From Hippopus hippopus (Eukaryota; Mollusca; Bivalvia; Cardiida; Cardiidae): a stretch of DNA of 64,000 nt. Both the position numbers and the translations under genes were made by a program. The notes beneath the pieces are model-generated. The model did not search any database, had not been told where the DNA came from, and worked only from the letters and a program-made list of their open reading frames with translations. The DNA lies in NCBI GenBank assembly GCA_946811185.2, contig OX328112.1:28793442-28857441 (forward strand), given 5' to 3'. Positions 35,901-48,825 of this stretch are shown in pieces (position 1 is the first letter of the stretch; each line of letters begins with the position of its first letter).

Positions 35901-37619
35901 TTTTCACATGAGTACTACAGCCTGAAATGATTGCTGAATGCCCACCAGTGAAGTCTTCATTCTCTTCATGTTCACCTATTCAGGTTACCTATGGCTTTGG
36001 TAAGTGGCACTCAAAACATGTGCACTTTCTCAAAAGAAGTTTGAAAGTGTTCTCAGTAATTTCTGGTCTTTTTCCTGAGGCTCATATTGAAATAGCCACA
36101 CTATTTCAAAGCGAATTTTTTGTTTTCAAATTTTCTGGTATCTGGTTCTGTTCTCACGCAGACACTGTCTTACAGGAATGCAATTTAGATGATAAAAACA
36201 TGAGAAGGCGCTTGCCATCTTCTTAAATGGCAGAGGCCCGTTATGCCCTGACAATGCAGGCGAAGTTGCACATAAAACAATGCAATAGGGGGTAGTCTGG
36301 CCAGGTACTTAATGTTTCTGATGCTCATTACAGCAGTCCAGTTATTCTGGAAGTGGGTTTTGTTATTGACTGCCTTGCACTGGTATTATATGACACAAAA
36401 TATATTTAATATAATTACGTACTCACAGTTTGTTTCACCAGCAGTTTAAGTTCAGATGAAAACTTTGGTTTTTAAGATTTTTGTCTGTCCTCGGACAGGT
36501 GACGAAATTTTAATTATGAATTCCTTCCTCTGAAGTTTCATTTGTAGGACTTTATGTCCTACTAGGGCTTCTTGTAAAGCTTAGTGCCTACAGGGGCTTT
36601 TTTTTTTTTTTTTTTGAAATCACTTACCTGATGAAATCAGAAACCTTAAGGCTTCGATAAGCATGAATTTTGGAGGCGTGACAGCTCTCCTTGCCCCTTG
36701 TGAAAGTCATGAAATTTGGAGGCCTAACAGCTCTCCTTGCCCCTTGTGAGAATCATGAATTTTGGAGGCGTAACAGCTCTCCTTGTCCCTTGTGACAATC
36801 ATAATGCTCTCTGCTTCCTTCTCAGTCTGAACTCAATGCAAAGGGTTTAGTGCCTCTGGAAGCATGATTTGTGTAGTCCCATATGCGAGTCTTATTTAGT
36901 ACTATCTGCTTTAAGAATTTTGGAGGCGTAACAGCTCTCCTTGCCACTTTTGAGAATCGTAATGTTCTCTGACTTCCTTTTCAGTCTGAACTAAATGCTG
37001 ATGGCTTAGTGCCTCTAGAAGCAGGATTTGTGTAGTGCCCCATACGTGAATCTTATTGCTACTTGCTTCCTTTTCAGTCTGAACTAAATGCAGTTCAACG
37101 TCTTAGTGCTTCTATTAGCCTGAATTGTGGAGGCTTACAGCTCTCCTAGTTCCTTTTGAGAGTCTTAGTGCTCTCTGTTTTCTTTCCAGTCTGAACTAAA
37201 TGCAGAGGGCTTCGTGCCTCTGGAAGAATGATTTTTGTAGTGCTTCTTACAAGAGTCATTGTGCTCCCTGTATTATAGCTTGAACTACAACTGTTCACTG
37301 AATTATCCAGCACTTCATTTCACTTTCTTAGATATTTTCAAGAGTCTAAATCACTTTTCAAATAATACACATTAATAAGGAATATTATAAATTGAATTTT
37401 ACTAAACACTAGTAATAATATCAAACACTAGATTTCAATCCAACTGTGCATTAGACAGAAAGAACATTAAAGAAGAACTTTCCTTAATTATCACACGTAT
37501 TCTCAATACGGAAAATGGTTACACGTCTTGACCATTCTGGAACTAACCTGCAATTGACCTCCTGGACACAACATGCATATCTCACAGGGGCTCATCACAT
37601 GACCCTGTGCTGAAGGGAG
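33000..37619. mobile_element. 4.6-kb element with ~38-bp terminal inverted repeats
   Basis: The left end CCCTTCAGCACAGGGTCATG + TGATGAGCCCCTGTGAGAG (33000-33038) is mirrored at 37582-37619, where the sequence reads CTCACAGGGGCTCATCACAT + GACCCTGTGCTGAAGGG. The subterminal GCATGTTGTGTCCAGGAGGTC at 32700 also has its complement at 37556. No transposase frame is readable inside, so it looks non-autonomous. The 3' third (36650-37260) contains degenerate units with GGAGGCGTAACAGCTCTCC and TCAGTCTGAACTAAATGC. I could not settle a target-site duplication. Confidence 0.65.
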
Positions 37620-38085
37620 AATCATCATTATGCACGACCGATTGTATATTCAAATCAGCTGAACATCTATAGACATCGGTTTATGTAATTAGAGGCTAAA
37701 GAGTAAATTCTACAGGAATATAATACACCCAAAAGAAGAAGTGTAGTATCTGTTTTAACCCTGTACCAAATATTTCCTAATTTGAATAAACTGATGTAGA
37801 ATGCTAAGCAAAACATTGGGCATGTTTTCCTTTTCTCACATTGTATTCTATCAAAGAGATAAGTATCTTTCAGTTAAGTCACAATTTAAACTGTTTTCTG
37901 CAACTAGAGTCCTGTCGATATAGATCGGTTCAGATGTGTAGTTTGATAAATACTTGAATGGCAGTACAATTCTAAAACAAGTTGAACCTTTTTTTTTTTT
38001 TTATTATTAGGCCTAATCTTATTGGGCATGTATTCAGGCGATCTCGGGTTCTCTGTTTCTCTCCCCAATTTTATTAAGCTGACAG
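37620..38085. other. No gene recognised
   Basis: AT-rich spacer inside the large inverted structure. One weak hairpin-family trace (GGGCATGTTTTCCTTTTCTC near 37818). Confidence 0.4.
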
Positions 38086-38109
38086 AATCAGACACTCATC
38101 GTGAAAAAA

Positions 38110-38190
38110 TGGAGAGAGAGAGAGAGAGAGAGAGGGGGAGGAAGGAAGAGAGGGGGAGGGAGGAAGGAAGGGGAGAGAGAGAGAGAGAGC
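38110..38190. repeat. (GA)n / (GGGA)n purine tract
   Basis: Nearly pure purine on the plus strand, with AG runs flanking GGGAGGAAGGAAG units. Confidence 0.8.
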
Positions 38191-38479
38191 GTGGGCGGAT
38201 TTGTCTAATAGGCCTTGATGTCTTCTCAATTTGTTTCAGAAAGTAACGATATTAAGTTGTTTGTAACAATTTTATATACACAGTTGTGTATGAAAGTGGT
38301 CAATGCTGAATACATTAATTTCATACATTATTAACACTCACTTGAAAGTCGCATATACTTTACTTTAAAAAAACATAGAAATATGAAAGCGAAAACGATT
38401 TCGGAAAATGATCACTTTGTTACGAAAGCCTACATACGAAAGCCTACAAGGGTCAAAATGAAGGTAAAATATTTTTATC

Positions 38480-38820
38480 AAAAACACGTAATAACGTGAA
38501 TTCAAAATACATAACGCAAAAAGAAAGTCGCACTAAGGCGAAAAATCTCGCAATAACGTGTTTTAAAACACGTTATAACGTGAATTTAAAACATATAATA
38601 ACCTAAAAAAAGTTGCACTAACTCGAAAAATCTTGTAATAACGTGTTTTAAAACATGTAATAACGTGTTTAAAAGTCGCAGTAACGCGAAAAATCTCGTA
38701 ATAACGTGAATTCAAAATACGTAACAACGCAAAAAAAGTCGCACTTACGTGAAAAAATCTCGTAATAACGCGATTAAAAGTCGTAGTAACGCGAATCGAA
38801 AATTCGCAGTAACGTTTTTT
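38480..38820. repeat. Degenerate tandem repeat of CGTAATAACGTG units
   Basis: Units combine TCGCACTAACGCGAAAAATC, TCGTAATAACGTG and TTAAAACACGTAATAACG in changing order, 40-70 bp apart. The region is CG-dinucleotide-rich compared with its surroundings. Non-coding. Confidence 0.65.
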
Positions 38821-39589
38821 TTTTTTTTACTTTATCAACATTAGATGAGTACAGTTTACATGTATGTGCAATAAGTCTTTGACATGCATTCGAATTTCCC
38901 AATAAAGATTAAATTGTGTTGGTTGTGAGTTTTGTTTGTTTCTGTGTTATTTCAACCACATCACAGAAATCACTTTCTTATTAATGACCTTTCTAGAATT
39001 AGCTAGTATTAAGTCTGCATCTTTACTTTGCCTTGCACCAATAACTCGCCAATAACTACCAATAATTCGCATAAATATATTTGAAAGCTACTGGCTGCTA
39101 TCCTAGATTAACGTCTTCGAAAAATGACAAATGGTGCAAGAGGAATGAAACCTTCTGCAATGACGATTATCAATCTCCGAAAAGAATTTGGTTGAGCTGT
39201 TGAATCGAGCCATCGAACAAACCCCGCCTTGCATGTTTCAAGCCTTGTATGTGACTAACTGACCTACCAAGCTCAGCGAGATCTCGACCAGATGTTCATG
39301 GAGTCGATATTCTTTAAAGGAAAAATCATCATGAAATAATGCATTTTCAATGAATTAAGCCCTGATGAAAACGGATTAAATTCGAAAGAAACAAACAAGA
39401 CTCAGACATTATGGAAGTTGCACTGATTGTTTCATAATGTAGCTTTCATAGGATAATCTTCCGTGGTTAGGTGATCAGGATTATTAACTTGTAATAAGAA
39501 ATCCTGGTTCGATCACTTCTGCCGGCGCTAGTCATGCTAGTTACTTATGGATCCATAATAAACACCTTTTTTTAAAAAACCAACTCAAT
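38821..39589. other. No gene recognised
   Basis: A B-box-like GGTTCGATCAC at about 39507 suggests one more SINE fragment. Otherwise featureless. Confidence 0.4.
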
Positions 39590-39735
39590 CTTGAGGTAGA
39601 CTGGTCCTTGAACACACAGAAAATTGACCTATAGCGAAAAGTCTCGGCCCAGGTCCGCCTGCGCGGACTGCGCAGGCTGACCTGGGCAGATACTTTTCTT
39701 AGATGCATTAAGACCCCTTTTCACAGAGTATGGCT
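39590..39735. repeat. Dispersed repeat with GC palindrome, copy 2
   Basis: Matches 23990-24240. The central GCCTGCGCGGACTGCGCAGG + C (39656-39676) is a palindrome with 8-bp arms and a 5-nt spacer, more complete here than in copy 1. Confidence 0.65.
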
Positions 39736-40089
39736 CATTTAAATGCAGCTGACAAGGCATATGAATGGTTGTTCGTTGATGATCATTATTATTGATTTAT
39801 ATTAACGAAGAAGAGTCTTGTGATGACAATATCGAAGATGATACTTATAATGGTTATGGATCTTCTGCATGATAGTTATTATAGCTATCCACCCTTTGCA
39901 TGATACTGTCTGTCATCAAGCTCTTCATGTATATAATGACATTTCATTTCAAAAGCATCAAAAGGACAATAAACCTGACGGACAGAAAAACCGAAAGACG
40001 GACAAATAGACAGTTATACATATTGATCAAAAAAGAAAAATTGTTTGATTAAACTCGTACACAATTGCATATAATATCGTTCTCTGTTT

Positions 40090-40597
40090 CAACTCAGGAG
40101 CTGGATCGTTTTATTGAGTTCTGGAGCGTGGAGCGTTGCCTACAAAAATTGACAGAAAGTTGCTCTTTAATGAATGTCGTATAGTTTTTGTTTAGAACTG
40201 TGGTGAATAAAGCATATATGAATCACTTGGCAAAGCACAAACTTCACATTTTTGTGTTTGTATGTTTAACAAAGCTTTTTGCTGACTCCCGCGTTTTGAT
40301 TATTCAGAAATCATAGTCACTGACGGAAGTTTGTTGGATTAAACGTCTTTAACAAATAACCAACCACCAAAAGAACAATACAGAAATATGCACTGACATC
40401 CCAGACATTCCGTGCGACAACCGTCTACTGCACATCTATTCATCTGATTGTTATAGAAGCATGTTTTGGTGCTCACCTAGCAAAATTCTTGGGCGCAGCC
40501 ATGTTTTTTACTGGAGCGGGTACGTTGAATTGACAGGAGCAGTAACGTTGACCTGGAGCAAGTACGTAAGGTCTCTCCAGTGTGTACATGTATGTAG
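40090..40597. repeat. Long inverted repeat, right arm
   Basis: Inverted partner of 31985-32500. Homology begins near CAGGAGCTGGATCGTT and ends abruptly after CGTAAGGTCTC...CAGTGTG. The best block (40495-40575) is almost identical to its partner. Confidence 0.75.
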
Positions 40598-41639
40598 TAG
40601 CCAACTATATAGGTCTATCCCTAGTCTGGTCATCTTTCTCAAAATCAACAATATTTACAATACTCTTTTTCTTCCTTAAATAACAATTAGAGAAGTAATT
40701 TTTTATCAGTCTTGTGAACAAAGTGTTGAAAAACACAAGACGTAGGTAAGGGTGTTGAAGAAACCAAAGCGAACACGAAATAAGGCGAACTGCAAAAGGA
40801 CGAACGGGATCAAGGCAGACTTCAGAAAGTGACGTCATTTGTAGCAAGAATGTCGCACCGCGTAGTTCATACGTCATCGAAACTAACAGTATTGATATTT
40901 TTTTTCCCAGAATTTTTGTAATGATACGCGAACAAAAGGAAAACATTTAGGCCAGTCAACCTAGCCGAAAACAGCACCAAACTTGAAACTAATTGCAAAA
41001 GAAATGATTTTGTCACTTTCGTTTCATTTGATACCTCAGTAATCACAAGAAAAAAGTTGCAGTCTGAACTATGAGGGAAAATGGTCAAAAAATGTCCTCG
41101 AATAGGTCCACCATAAATTTCCCGTCATCATCTAGTTTTTCAACAAAATGCCATTTTATGCAAGATACTCAATGGAAAATGGTGTTTTGTCACCTAATTT
41201 GTAAAACTGGTATTGCAGGAAAGATTGTAATCTCAATATAATTTGTTTTCAGATTAAAACAAGAAAACAAATAGAAGTTAATTGTTGCGATATCCTATTA
41301 ATTTACCCCACCCACTTAGCCTATGATGCATTTTTCATTTTTTTTGTAAATTAATGAATTGCAACACATTAAATACATTTAATACACAAATCTGTTTGAA
41401 ATAAAACCTTTATATGGCAAAACATCACCATCATTTGTATATGCAATGCAAATACAGATCCAGGGTAGGGAGAGCGGGGCCTATATAGATGTAAATAGTA
41501 CATGTATCTGAGTCTTTGTCATAGCCCAAATACATTACTTGCTCTGTAATATAAATGATAGCAGGAGAACAATCAAATTTAGAACTTTTACAGTACTAAA
41601 GTTGCCAATATCGCAACATTTCCCTTTGTAATTTCACTT
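40598..41639. other. No gene recognised
   Basis: AT-rich, non-coding. Short minus-strand frames (40605-41088) have no recognisable domain. Confidence 0.45.
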
Positions 41640-42480
41640 TTTAATTTCACTTTTAACCCTTTATGAACAATCCCGTGTTTTACGTGTCTGACATACATGC
41701 GTTTTGAAAATTTTTGGGAAATAGCGAAATGGCTCATGACAAGCAAGCTCTCTTATATCCATAGTATTTTCTCCAATAAAAACCCGTATAAATGTGCCAT
41801 GTTTACTTTTTCATCTGCAGAAGCTTTGAATTTAGAAGAGTCTACAACTACGTAATATGTTAACAATTTCAGCGTCTTTAGTCTGGTACAACACTAAACT
41901 TGCTTAACAACAAAACTTTTAGCAGTTTCATTTCAGGTACCACGTTGTCAATAATCTAAATCAAGCTCTGAAAACCCTACGAAACTCAAATTCTTTTCCA
42001 GTAAGTTTCTTTTCAAACAGGATGTTTATACGATTAATTCCTCAAATTTTCTGGACTACATGCGACTGATATAGACTTACTTGGGAGAGCGGCCCATCCA
42101 GTTTACCATTTAATTTCGGTAAAAAGGTTGCATTATAGGGCTGTACCATTTCTGCATTATGCCTGCGTATTTAACTTTTAGCATTGCCTAATACAAACGG
42201 ATCAACACAGTTGTAACAAATTTAAACTCTGTTCTTTTATGACAGAAATTCGGGAATAAATAAAAAATCTGATATTTAGCCCTTTACCGCACAATCCGAA
42301 GTTTTAACAACCCTTACGGAGAAAGTTTTCCAAAAAATTATGGGAAAAAGAGAAAATGCTGATAATCAGGCAGTGGTTTCTGTCACTCACAGACTCTGAC
42401 ATTTGAGCCTCATTTAATTTGTGGAGTGCAAGTGCTTAGAAGTTAGACAAATCCAGTTTTCTCGTCCAGGGTAAAGGGTT
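41640..42480. repeat. Hairpin-family copies
   Basis: At 41650-41870 (AACCCTTTATGAACAATCCCG header) and 42275-42480 (CCCTTTACCGCACAATCCGA header, GGGAAAAAGAGAAAATGCTG core). Both are degenerate. Confidence 0.5.
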
Positions 42481-43850
42481 AAATTACTGCTTGTAATTGA
42501 TTCTTAATCTTTCTCTCCCGCCCCCATTGGACTTTGGACCATCTACCGCAGACAACAGTTGTAAACGTTGAGGAAAAGAGTGAAATTGCCAGTAACGGGT
42601 AATATCCATTCCCCCCCCCCCTTTTATATTCTTATCATCCTTACCAAAAGTCTAATTTTTCATCTGGAGATCCCTTCAAGTTTGGTCGAGTATTAGATAT
42701 TACCAGGGAATGGCTTTACAAATACAAAGAAACTAATCAAAAATACATGATTAACATCGAGCATGACCACACCTTGCATCTATCAAACATTGCCTGCTTC
42801 GTCTCACTAAAACACTGAGAGGTTGTTCAATGATCTAGAATGTTGTTCGATTCCTCCAGAAATTATGCTATGCAAAGTTCTGGAGGGGTTGTTGGGGTTT
42901 AGCACTGATATACACACATTATTTTCGAGGCATCCCACACTTGCTAACTAAGTGCCATATCAATTGATAATGCGCCCTGTCTAACAATTTAATGTTGTGC
43001 GATATAAAACGTTTTTTTGTGAAAACAGCTGTATGTGCAGCAGTGCCACCATGTTGCAATCTATTGTATAATCGTCTAAAATTTGACCTAAAAAAACCAC
43101 AACGCCAAACTTCGTTGATGAGGGCATGATCATTAGAATTAACTTTCATTTTAAAAAAGGACGGGTTTTGATTAACTGTGTTATGCATACCCATAAATGA
43201 ACTGATCAACCATCCTTATGGTCATGCTCGATAATGCAAGCATCACTAAAATGCTCATTCTTCTACTTCTAACGCTATACTCTAGTACTACGACACTCTA
43301 GAAAATGGAATCCTATATTCATTCGCGAACAGAAAACAGTTCATTTGAAGCCTGTTTAAATGAAGGTGTCTTCTGGGCCATGGTAATCTTTTCTCCTCCG
43401 TTCCAATAAGTCACATTGCTTTGCATGGACGTCTAGCAAAGCCTTTTGCAGCAAAAATCCACTTAAGGATTACGACCCCTAACTCACGGTAAACATCGAC
43501 GTTTTCGTAAAGGAAATTCGGCCAATCTCGGCAGCTTCCGTCTTTTAATATGAGAGTAAGAGGCCGTAGACTCACTAACTCATCGGTAAATATCATGTAA
43601 CACTGACGTTTTCGTAAAGGCTATTCGGCCTATCTCGGCAGCTTCCGTCTTTTAATATGAGAGTTAGGGGCCGTAGACTTAAACAGTGCTCTTATTAAGG
43701 AACTGGAGAACATCCCATAGTAAGGACTAACTTCACAATTTTGTTAATGAGACAAAGCTGGCAAGTTTTGATAAATGCATGGAGTGGCCATACTCGATTT
43801 CATCTTGTGACTCTGATTTTCGGTAGGGAACTTTTTGTATCATTTTCCAT
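42481..43850. other. No gene recognised; local duplication
   Basis: GACGTTTTCGTAAAGG + (G/C)(A/T)ATTCGGCC occurs at about 43499 and 43603 with a shared downstream CTCGGCAGCTTCCGTC block, a ~104-bp direct repeat. No coding sequence. Confidence 0.45.
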
Positions 43851-44575
43851 TAGTTTAGTTTAGTTTAAACATATTTTATTTCATAAGAGTTGAAATAGGG
43901 TTGGACCACAAGTTTTACCAACTTAGAATCGGTCCTTCTCCTATAAAACAATTTCAGTAATCCCTTTTATAAAAATGGCAATATACCCACAGTGAATTCT
44001 ATTCTAATATATGTAAAAAAAAGAGTGAAAAACGAAAGAAAAGAAGGGTATACTATAGATAGAAAAGGAAGAAAGAGATAAAAGGAAATCGGATGGTGCT
44101 CTCAGTTGGTCCTACAGTAAGATTATCACTATTCTATTAGGTGTCGATTACTTAAAACATTTTTTCTCTTTTATATACCTGTGAACAGCTTCAAAAAGTA
44201 AACAATTTTGGTCTAAGGTTAAGTCAGTACTGCCAAACAATAATTTATCTATATTTAAAGGGTGGAATTCCCTTTTTGCTCGGAAAAGCAAGATTCTTAA
44301 ATCTGAATAACGGTAGCATTTGAAGAAATAATGTTCAGCATTTTCAACACCATTGTTACAGTCACACATGGGATCCAGTCTTAAATGGTTCATGTAAAGG
44401 TCTTCGTTTAAATGACTACAATTGTTTCTTAATCGTGCACGTATAACTGAGATATATCTATTACCAAAACAATAAATATTCGAAATTTTTACAGGCCTCG
44501 TTTTATTAGTTAGTTTGGATTTAAACGAACTATATGTTGCTCGAATTCTTATTTCTTGTTCAAGATTGTTTCAAA
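43851..44575 (-). pseudogene. 5'-truncated LINE 3' end
   Basis: On the minus strand an open frame from about 44571 to 44148 reads through RATYSSFKSKLTNKTRP, IRARLRNNCSHLNEDL and then LRLDPMCDCNNGVENAEHYF + FKCYRYSDLR. The Cys-rich CDC...HYFFKC arrangement is the C-terminal zinc-like segment found after reverse transcriptases of several non-LTR families. Downstream, the 3' UTR-like sequence ends in GAAATAAAATATG and a (TTTAAAC/TAAAC)-type tail at about 43855. Everything upstream of the C-terminal segment is missing, as expected for incomplete reverse transcription. Confidence 0.7.
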
Positions 44576-47500
44576 GAGAAATTGAAGAGGGTATACACGA
44601 CTTTTGTAAAATATTTATAAAATATCGTTTTCCATTTAAAAGGCTTTAAGCAATCTAATGAAACTTTGTGAATCACTAAATGGAATACCGCTGAATTACA
44701 TAAAAGGGTAAATTTGATCAAAACTTGTTATGTTCCGGCTAATTCTTATAAATTACAACTAGTGTTGCGTTTTTAGATGTATTGGGTTTATACAGTAGAG
44801 AAACAAATACATCTTCAGGTTATATCATTTTCAGAACCTTTTTAAAAAGAACCAATCAATAGATTAATCAAAACATGAATTAGCTTTGAAATGAGTAAGG
44901 CCTATTGTTCTTTTTTAAAGGTATCTGCTTTTTCATTTGCAAAATTTCATTGAATTTATTTTGATAAAATTACAGTCGATATTTTGCTTTATTCTCATAT
45001 TTTTAGCGTATCTTTTGCTTCAATTTTTAGGCTGGAAAATCTTACAGTTTTCATTCATTGATTCTCCTAATGGTAATTGATTTGCCAGTAAATTCCTCTT
45101 TTTAATAACATCAGCCATTTTTCTCAAAGGGCAAAACACTACATTTGTCGTAAAAATCACCTTATAATCTAAATCTGTTGATTATCATAAGTTGTGTACA
45201 TGTAGCGTCTTATTTTGTGTTCCATTTTCACAGGGAATGCTTAAAGATAAATATTATAATTCTATTAAGAAAACAAGCATGCTTTTATTTTACAAGTATA
45301 GTAAGTCTAAACAGCTCTTAGCACTAACGTAAGACCATCTGTGTTTCATTGCTTAAAGGTTGGATTTTTTAATCAAGGGGATTTTGAATGGAATTCTACT
45401 AGCGTCATTGGTCACGTGGAAGTGTCTTTTCGATAGGCAGCTTAGCACTGGTGAAACCAATGGACTACATGATTAAGCGAAGTTTGCTGTGATATGGGTG
45501 AAACATCGGTGAAAACCAGTAAAGCCAGCTAAATCAACAAACATTGAATAAAAGTTTAAACATGCTTCTCCTTCTGTTGTAAAATTGATATGAATTAGAC
45601 AACCATTCATCTTATTGTTATGAGTACTCTACGTGGGTTTCAAATTAATTCATTCACTCAATCTATTTTCAGCTTAAATATTATTCAGGTATTTAAATGG
45701 GACAAATTAAGTACGAATATATTATAATACATTTAAAAAGAAATCCTGAAATAATAATAATAATAACAACACAGTAAAAGAAATTGTTTCGGGTAATTGA
45801 TACCGGTGAGGTCAAATTCAGGCACTACTATGCTACCGTACTTTTTTTTGCAACCATCGCTTTTCGTGACGTCATAAAATTTTATCAACATCTTTAGATT
45901 TCTTTCACACTTAGCACGGACACAAAAGATGGCTCGGAAACTCGTTCTGTTATCTTTTAAACGATATTTCGGCGATTTATAAAGCTGATATACAATTATA
46001 GAAACACAGAAGTGAATATTATATGATCTGACACTCGTCAGATGATCATCGACTATTTATGGACGTACAAATTGAAGTCTATTTTCGAATTTAAACACCC
46101 ATCTGTAACAAAAGATACCAGTAAGTGAAAGAAAAATACCTTTAAAGCAATCGTCGAAGTTTTGTTAATACATCGATAGTTTAAATTTCTTTGTCGAAGT
46201 ACATTTTACTGGTCATCATCCTGTGTTTACATTTAACTCGCAGAATGGCGCGCGATAACTTTGACGTAGGTTTGATAGTATTGAATACGGCGGCTGTTCG
46301 GGCCATCATCGAGCACGTATATTTTTCCCGAATTTTGCAAATTTAAATTACAAATATCTCTTTTCGGGCAATGAATTTTAAGTGCAACGTTTTTCTTGGG
46401 ATTATTATGTTCATTTTCTTTCGTGGAATGTAAAAATAAAAACTTTTGCAATTAGTTCCAACCCATCTGCCAGGTTGACTGGACTAATTGTAGATAGATC
46501 TAGTATTCATTTAAAGAAATTTTAACAAAAATTAATTAAATTTAATCTTATGGATTTAGTCTGACTGTGTTGAATTATTCTTGTAATTAACCAACCTTCT
46601 GGTTTATGGTGGCATATTTCTCCCACGCGATACGAGATATATGATGATAATTTTAGTAAACTATCGCGATAAATTAAAAGTTTCCTGGAAATCTTATCAA
46701 GATAGTGAAAAGTTTCCTGATAAAAGTATCACGATAAACTTAATATTTTATCGCAAAATTTCTCAACCGTGCTCGAAGCTGACATTCGAGATAAAATTAT
46801 TGTGATAGTTCTATCCGTTTCTCGATATCTATAAATAGAAAATTCATCATTTGGATGAACTCGGTAGTTTTGACTTAAAGGGCCACTACAGCCCAAATCT
46901 CTTTTTGGATATATGAATCCTTAAATGAAAACAATCTTGAAATTGAAAACCGTATTTCAATGTCTATCGTAAAAAGAGAGTTATAAGCGAAAATGTGGTT
47001 TGCGCACCTGTGCGAGTTTGTGAAATCTTCGATAAAGCGGATGTGACGCCACACTTATTTCGGCTTCTGTGTACTGTTAATTTGCTCAATAATGACTTTT
47101 TTTTCTCACAGCCTTATCCTCCCTCATGTCGGGAGACGACTTTTTTCGTCACAAAAATCCCTATCGTATGCCGGGTGCCGAGTTTAAGCACTATTTCGAG
47201 CGAGGATATTACTATTTATTCGTCTGTCTGCTGTCTGTCTGTCTGTCTGTCTGTCTGTCTGAACCGAATGACGTGTCTTAATATCAGATTTACCATTAAT
47301 CCTCAACAGGTTAAATAAACCTGCATGCCGATTGCAAAATTTCGAATATTGCTAGTTTTTGGAGATACAAAAATAGATATCTCCGTATCGGACACTGTAC
47401 ATAAGATCAGATTGCACGTTCTGTTCAGTCTGATCTTAATATATACTGTTCGCAAAAGGTCATTGAGCCGCGCTCAGCAGCATTGGGGCCACACAGAAAT

Positions 47501-48536
47501 TTAAATGAGGCAAGAAATCATGGTAAATTCACTGTTGATTTTCCATCTCTTTCATATGATTGTTAGAGAGAGAGAGAAAGAGAGAGAGAGAAAGTTGGAG
47601 GGTAGTTAGAATAGAAATTCGACAAGAAGATTATGGGATTTTTCTATTATTTTTATTTAAGATCGTATGAATGAGGAAAATACAAAAGTTATGAAGTTCG
47701 ACTTACCTATTTAACCTGTGTAAAATTCCAAATTCCATTTGCATTTTATAAGAAAAAGGGTTCAATACGGTCGTGAAAACGAAAGAGTAACTTTGTACAT
47801 GACATGTTTATGATAAGTGCTTGTTAACCTCCAGCTGCAAGCCGGGTAAAAAAAAAATGTGTGAGACCACAACTGTGTGATACCAACATCAAAGAGGCCC
47901 TTTGCCCCTTTACACGGATGGAACACACAATTCTTTTCTCAAAATAAAAGGTTGGCGCACTAAAAGTTTGTGTAAAGTTTGTACGCAGTAATAAATTTTT
48001 AATTTACGCTGCATTTTTATGGTCAGCATCTGTTATTTCGTACATGATTACAGCGAGAAATTCAATGGAAGAAAGTTAAATAATTTTTGTCCACGTTGGT
48101 ATTTCTTTTTAAATTTTACGCCTTACATGTCTCAGTATTTAAGAAATGGACTGACCCTGTATTTTGCAGACGATCAAAAACGTTTACTGCATGATATGGA
48201 GGACAGGAAGGCAGGAGGCAATTCAGACAATCTTTTAACGTTGTTGTTGATGAAAGAAACAATTTTGAAATTGTGAAAAAAACATGTAGGAAAATAAATG
48301 AAGATCAAGTGGAAAAAAAATGGATTTAACTTTAACGCCTAATTCAGGATGTGTTCTGGATTTAATGTTGTTTGTGAACGTTAAAGAGAGGATACGATTT
48401 CTAAGGTAGATCAAGGTTTTTAATTCTTCCCAAGCTGAAGGAGACATGTAAGAGTAGTATATATAATACACAATTGCCGCCAAAGCCTTTTGTCCGGGAA
48501 AGAATATATGCCCTGGGAAGAATATATGATTTTTTG

Positions 48537-48571
<35 letters not shown>

Positions 48572-48619
48572 TATAAATCTATTTCCTCATAATTCTAAAG
48601 AAAATAAATTTCATTATCC
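44576..48619. other. No gene recognised; left flank of the viral-like element
   Basis: AT-rich non-coding host DNA. Landmarks: a GATCAGATTGCACG...CAGTCTGATC palindrome-family member at 47403-47440, a (CTGT)n run at 47223-47262, a GA-rich run at 47560-47592 and a long A run at 48540-48568. Short frames have no domain. Confidence 0.5.
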
Positions 48620-48825
48620 CACTAACCAACGCATTGATTAACAACGGTGTCCACTAACCAACGCATCAACTAATATATATCATGGCCCCCATGTGTCAAC
48701 GCAAGATAAGTCTATGCATGAGGGACTAACCTAATTACTATATCCATTTTACATAAATTCAAAAATAAATTAATGGATAAAATTTTTTTGAATTTCTTAA
48801 ATTTTAAGTTATAAAATAATTCAAG

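Noticed and set aside
42919..43209. 96-codon minus-strand frame
   Set aside because: No recognisable domain, no splice or promoter context, and no repeats to suggest a mobile gene. Treated as chance.
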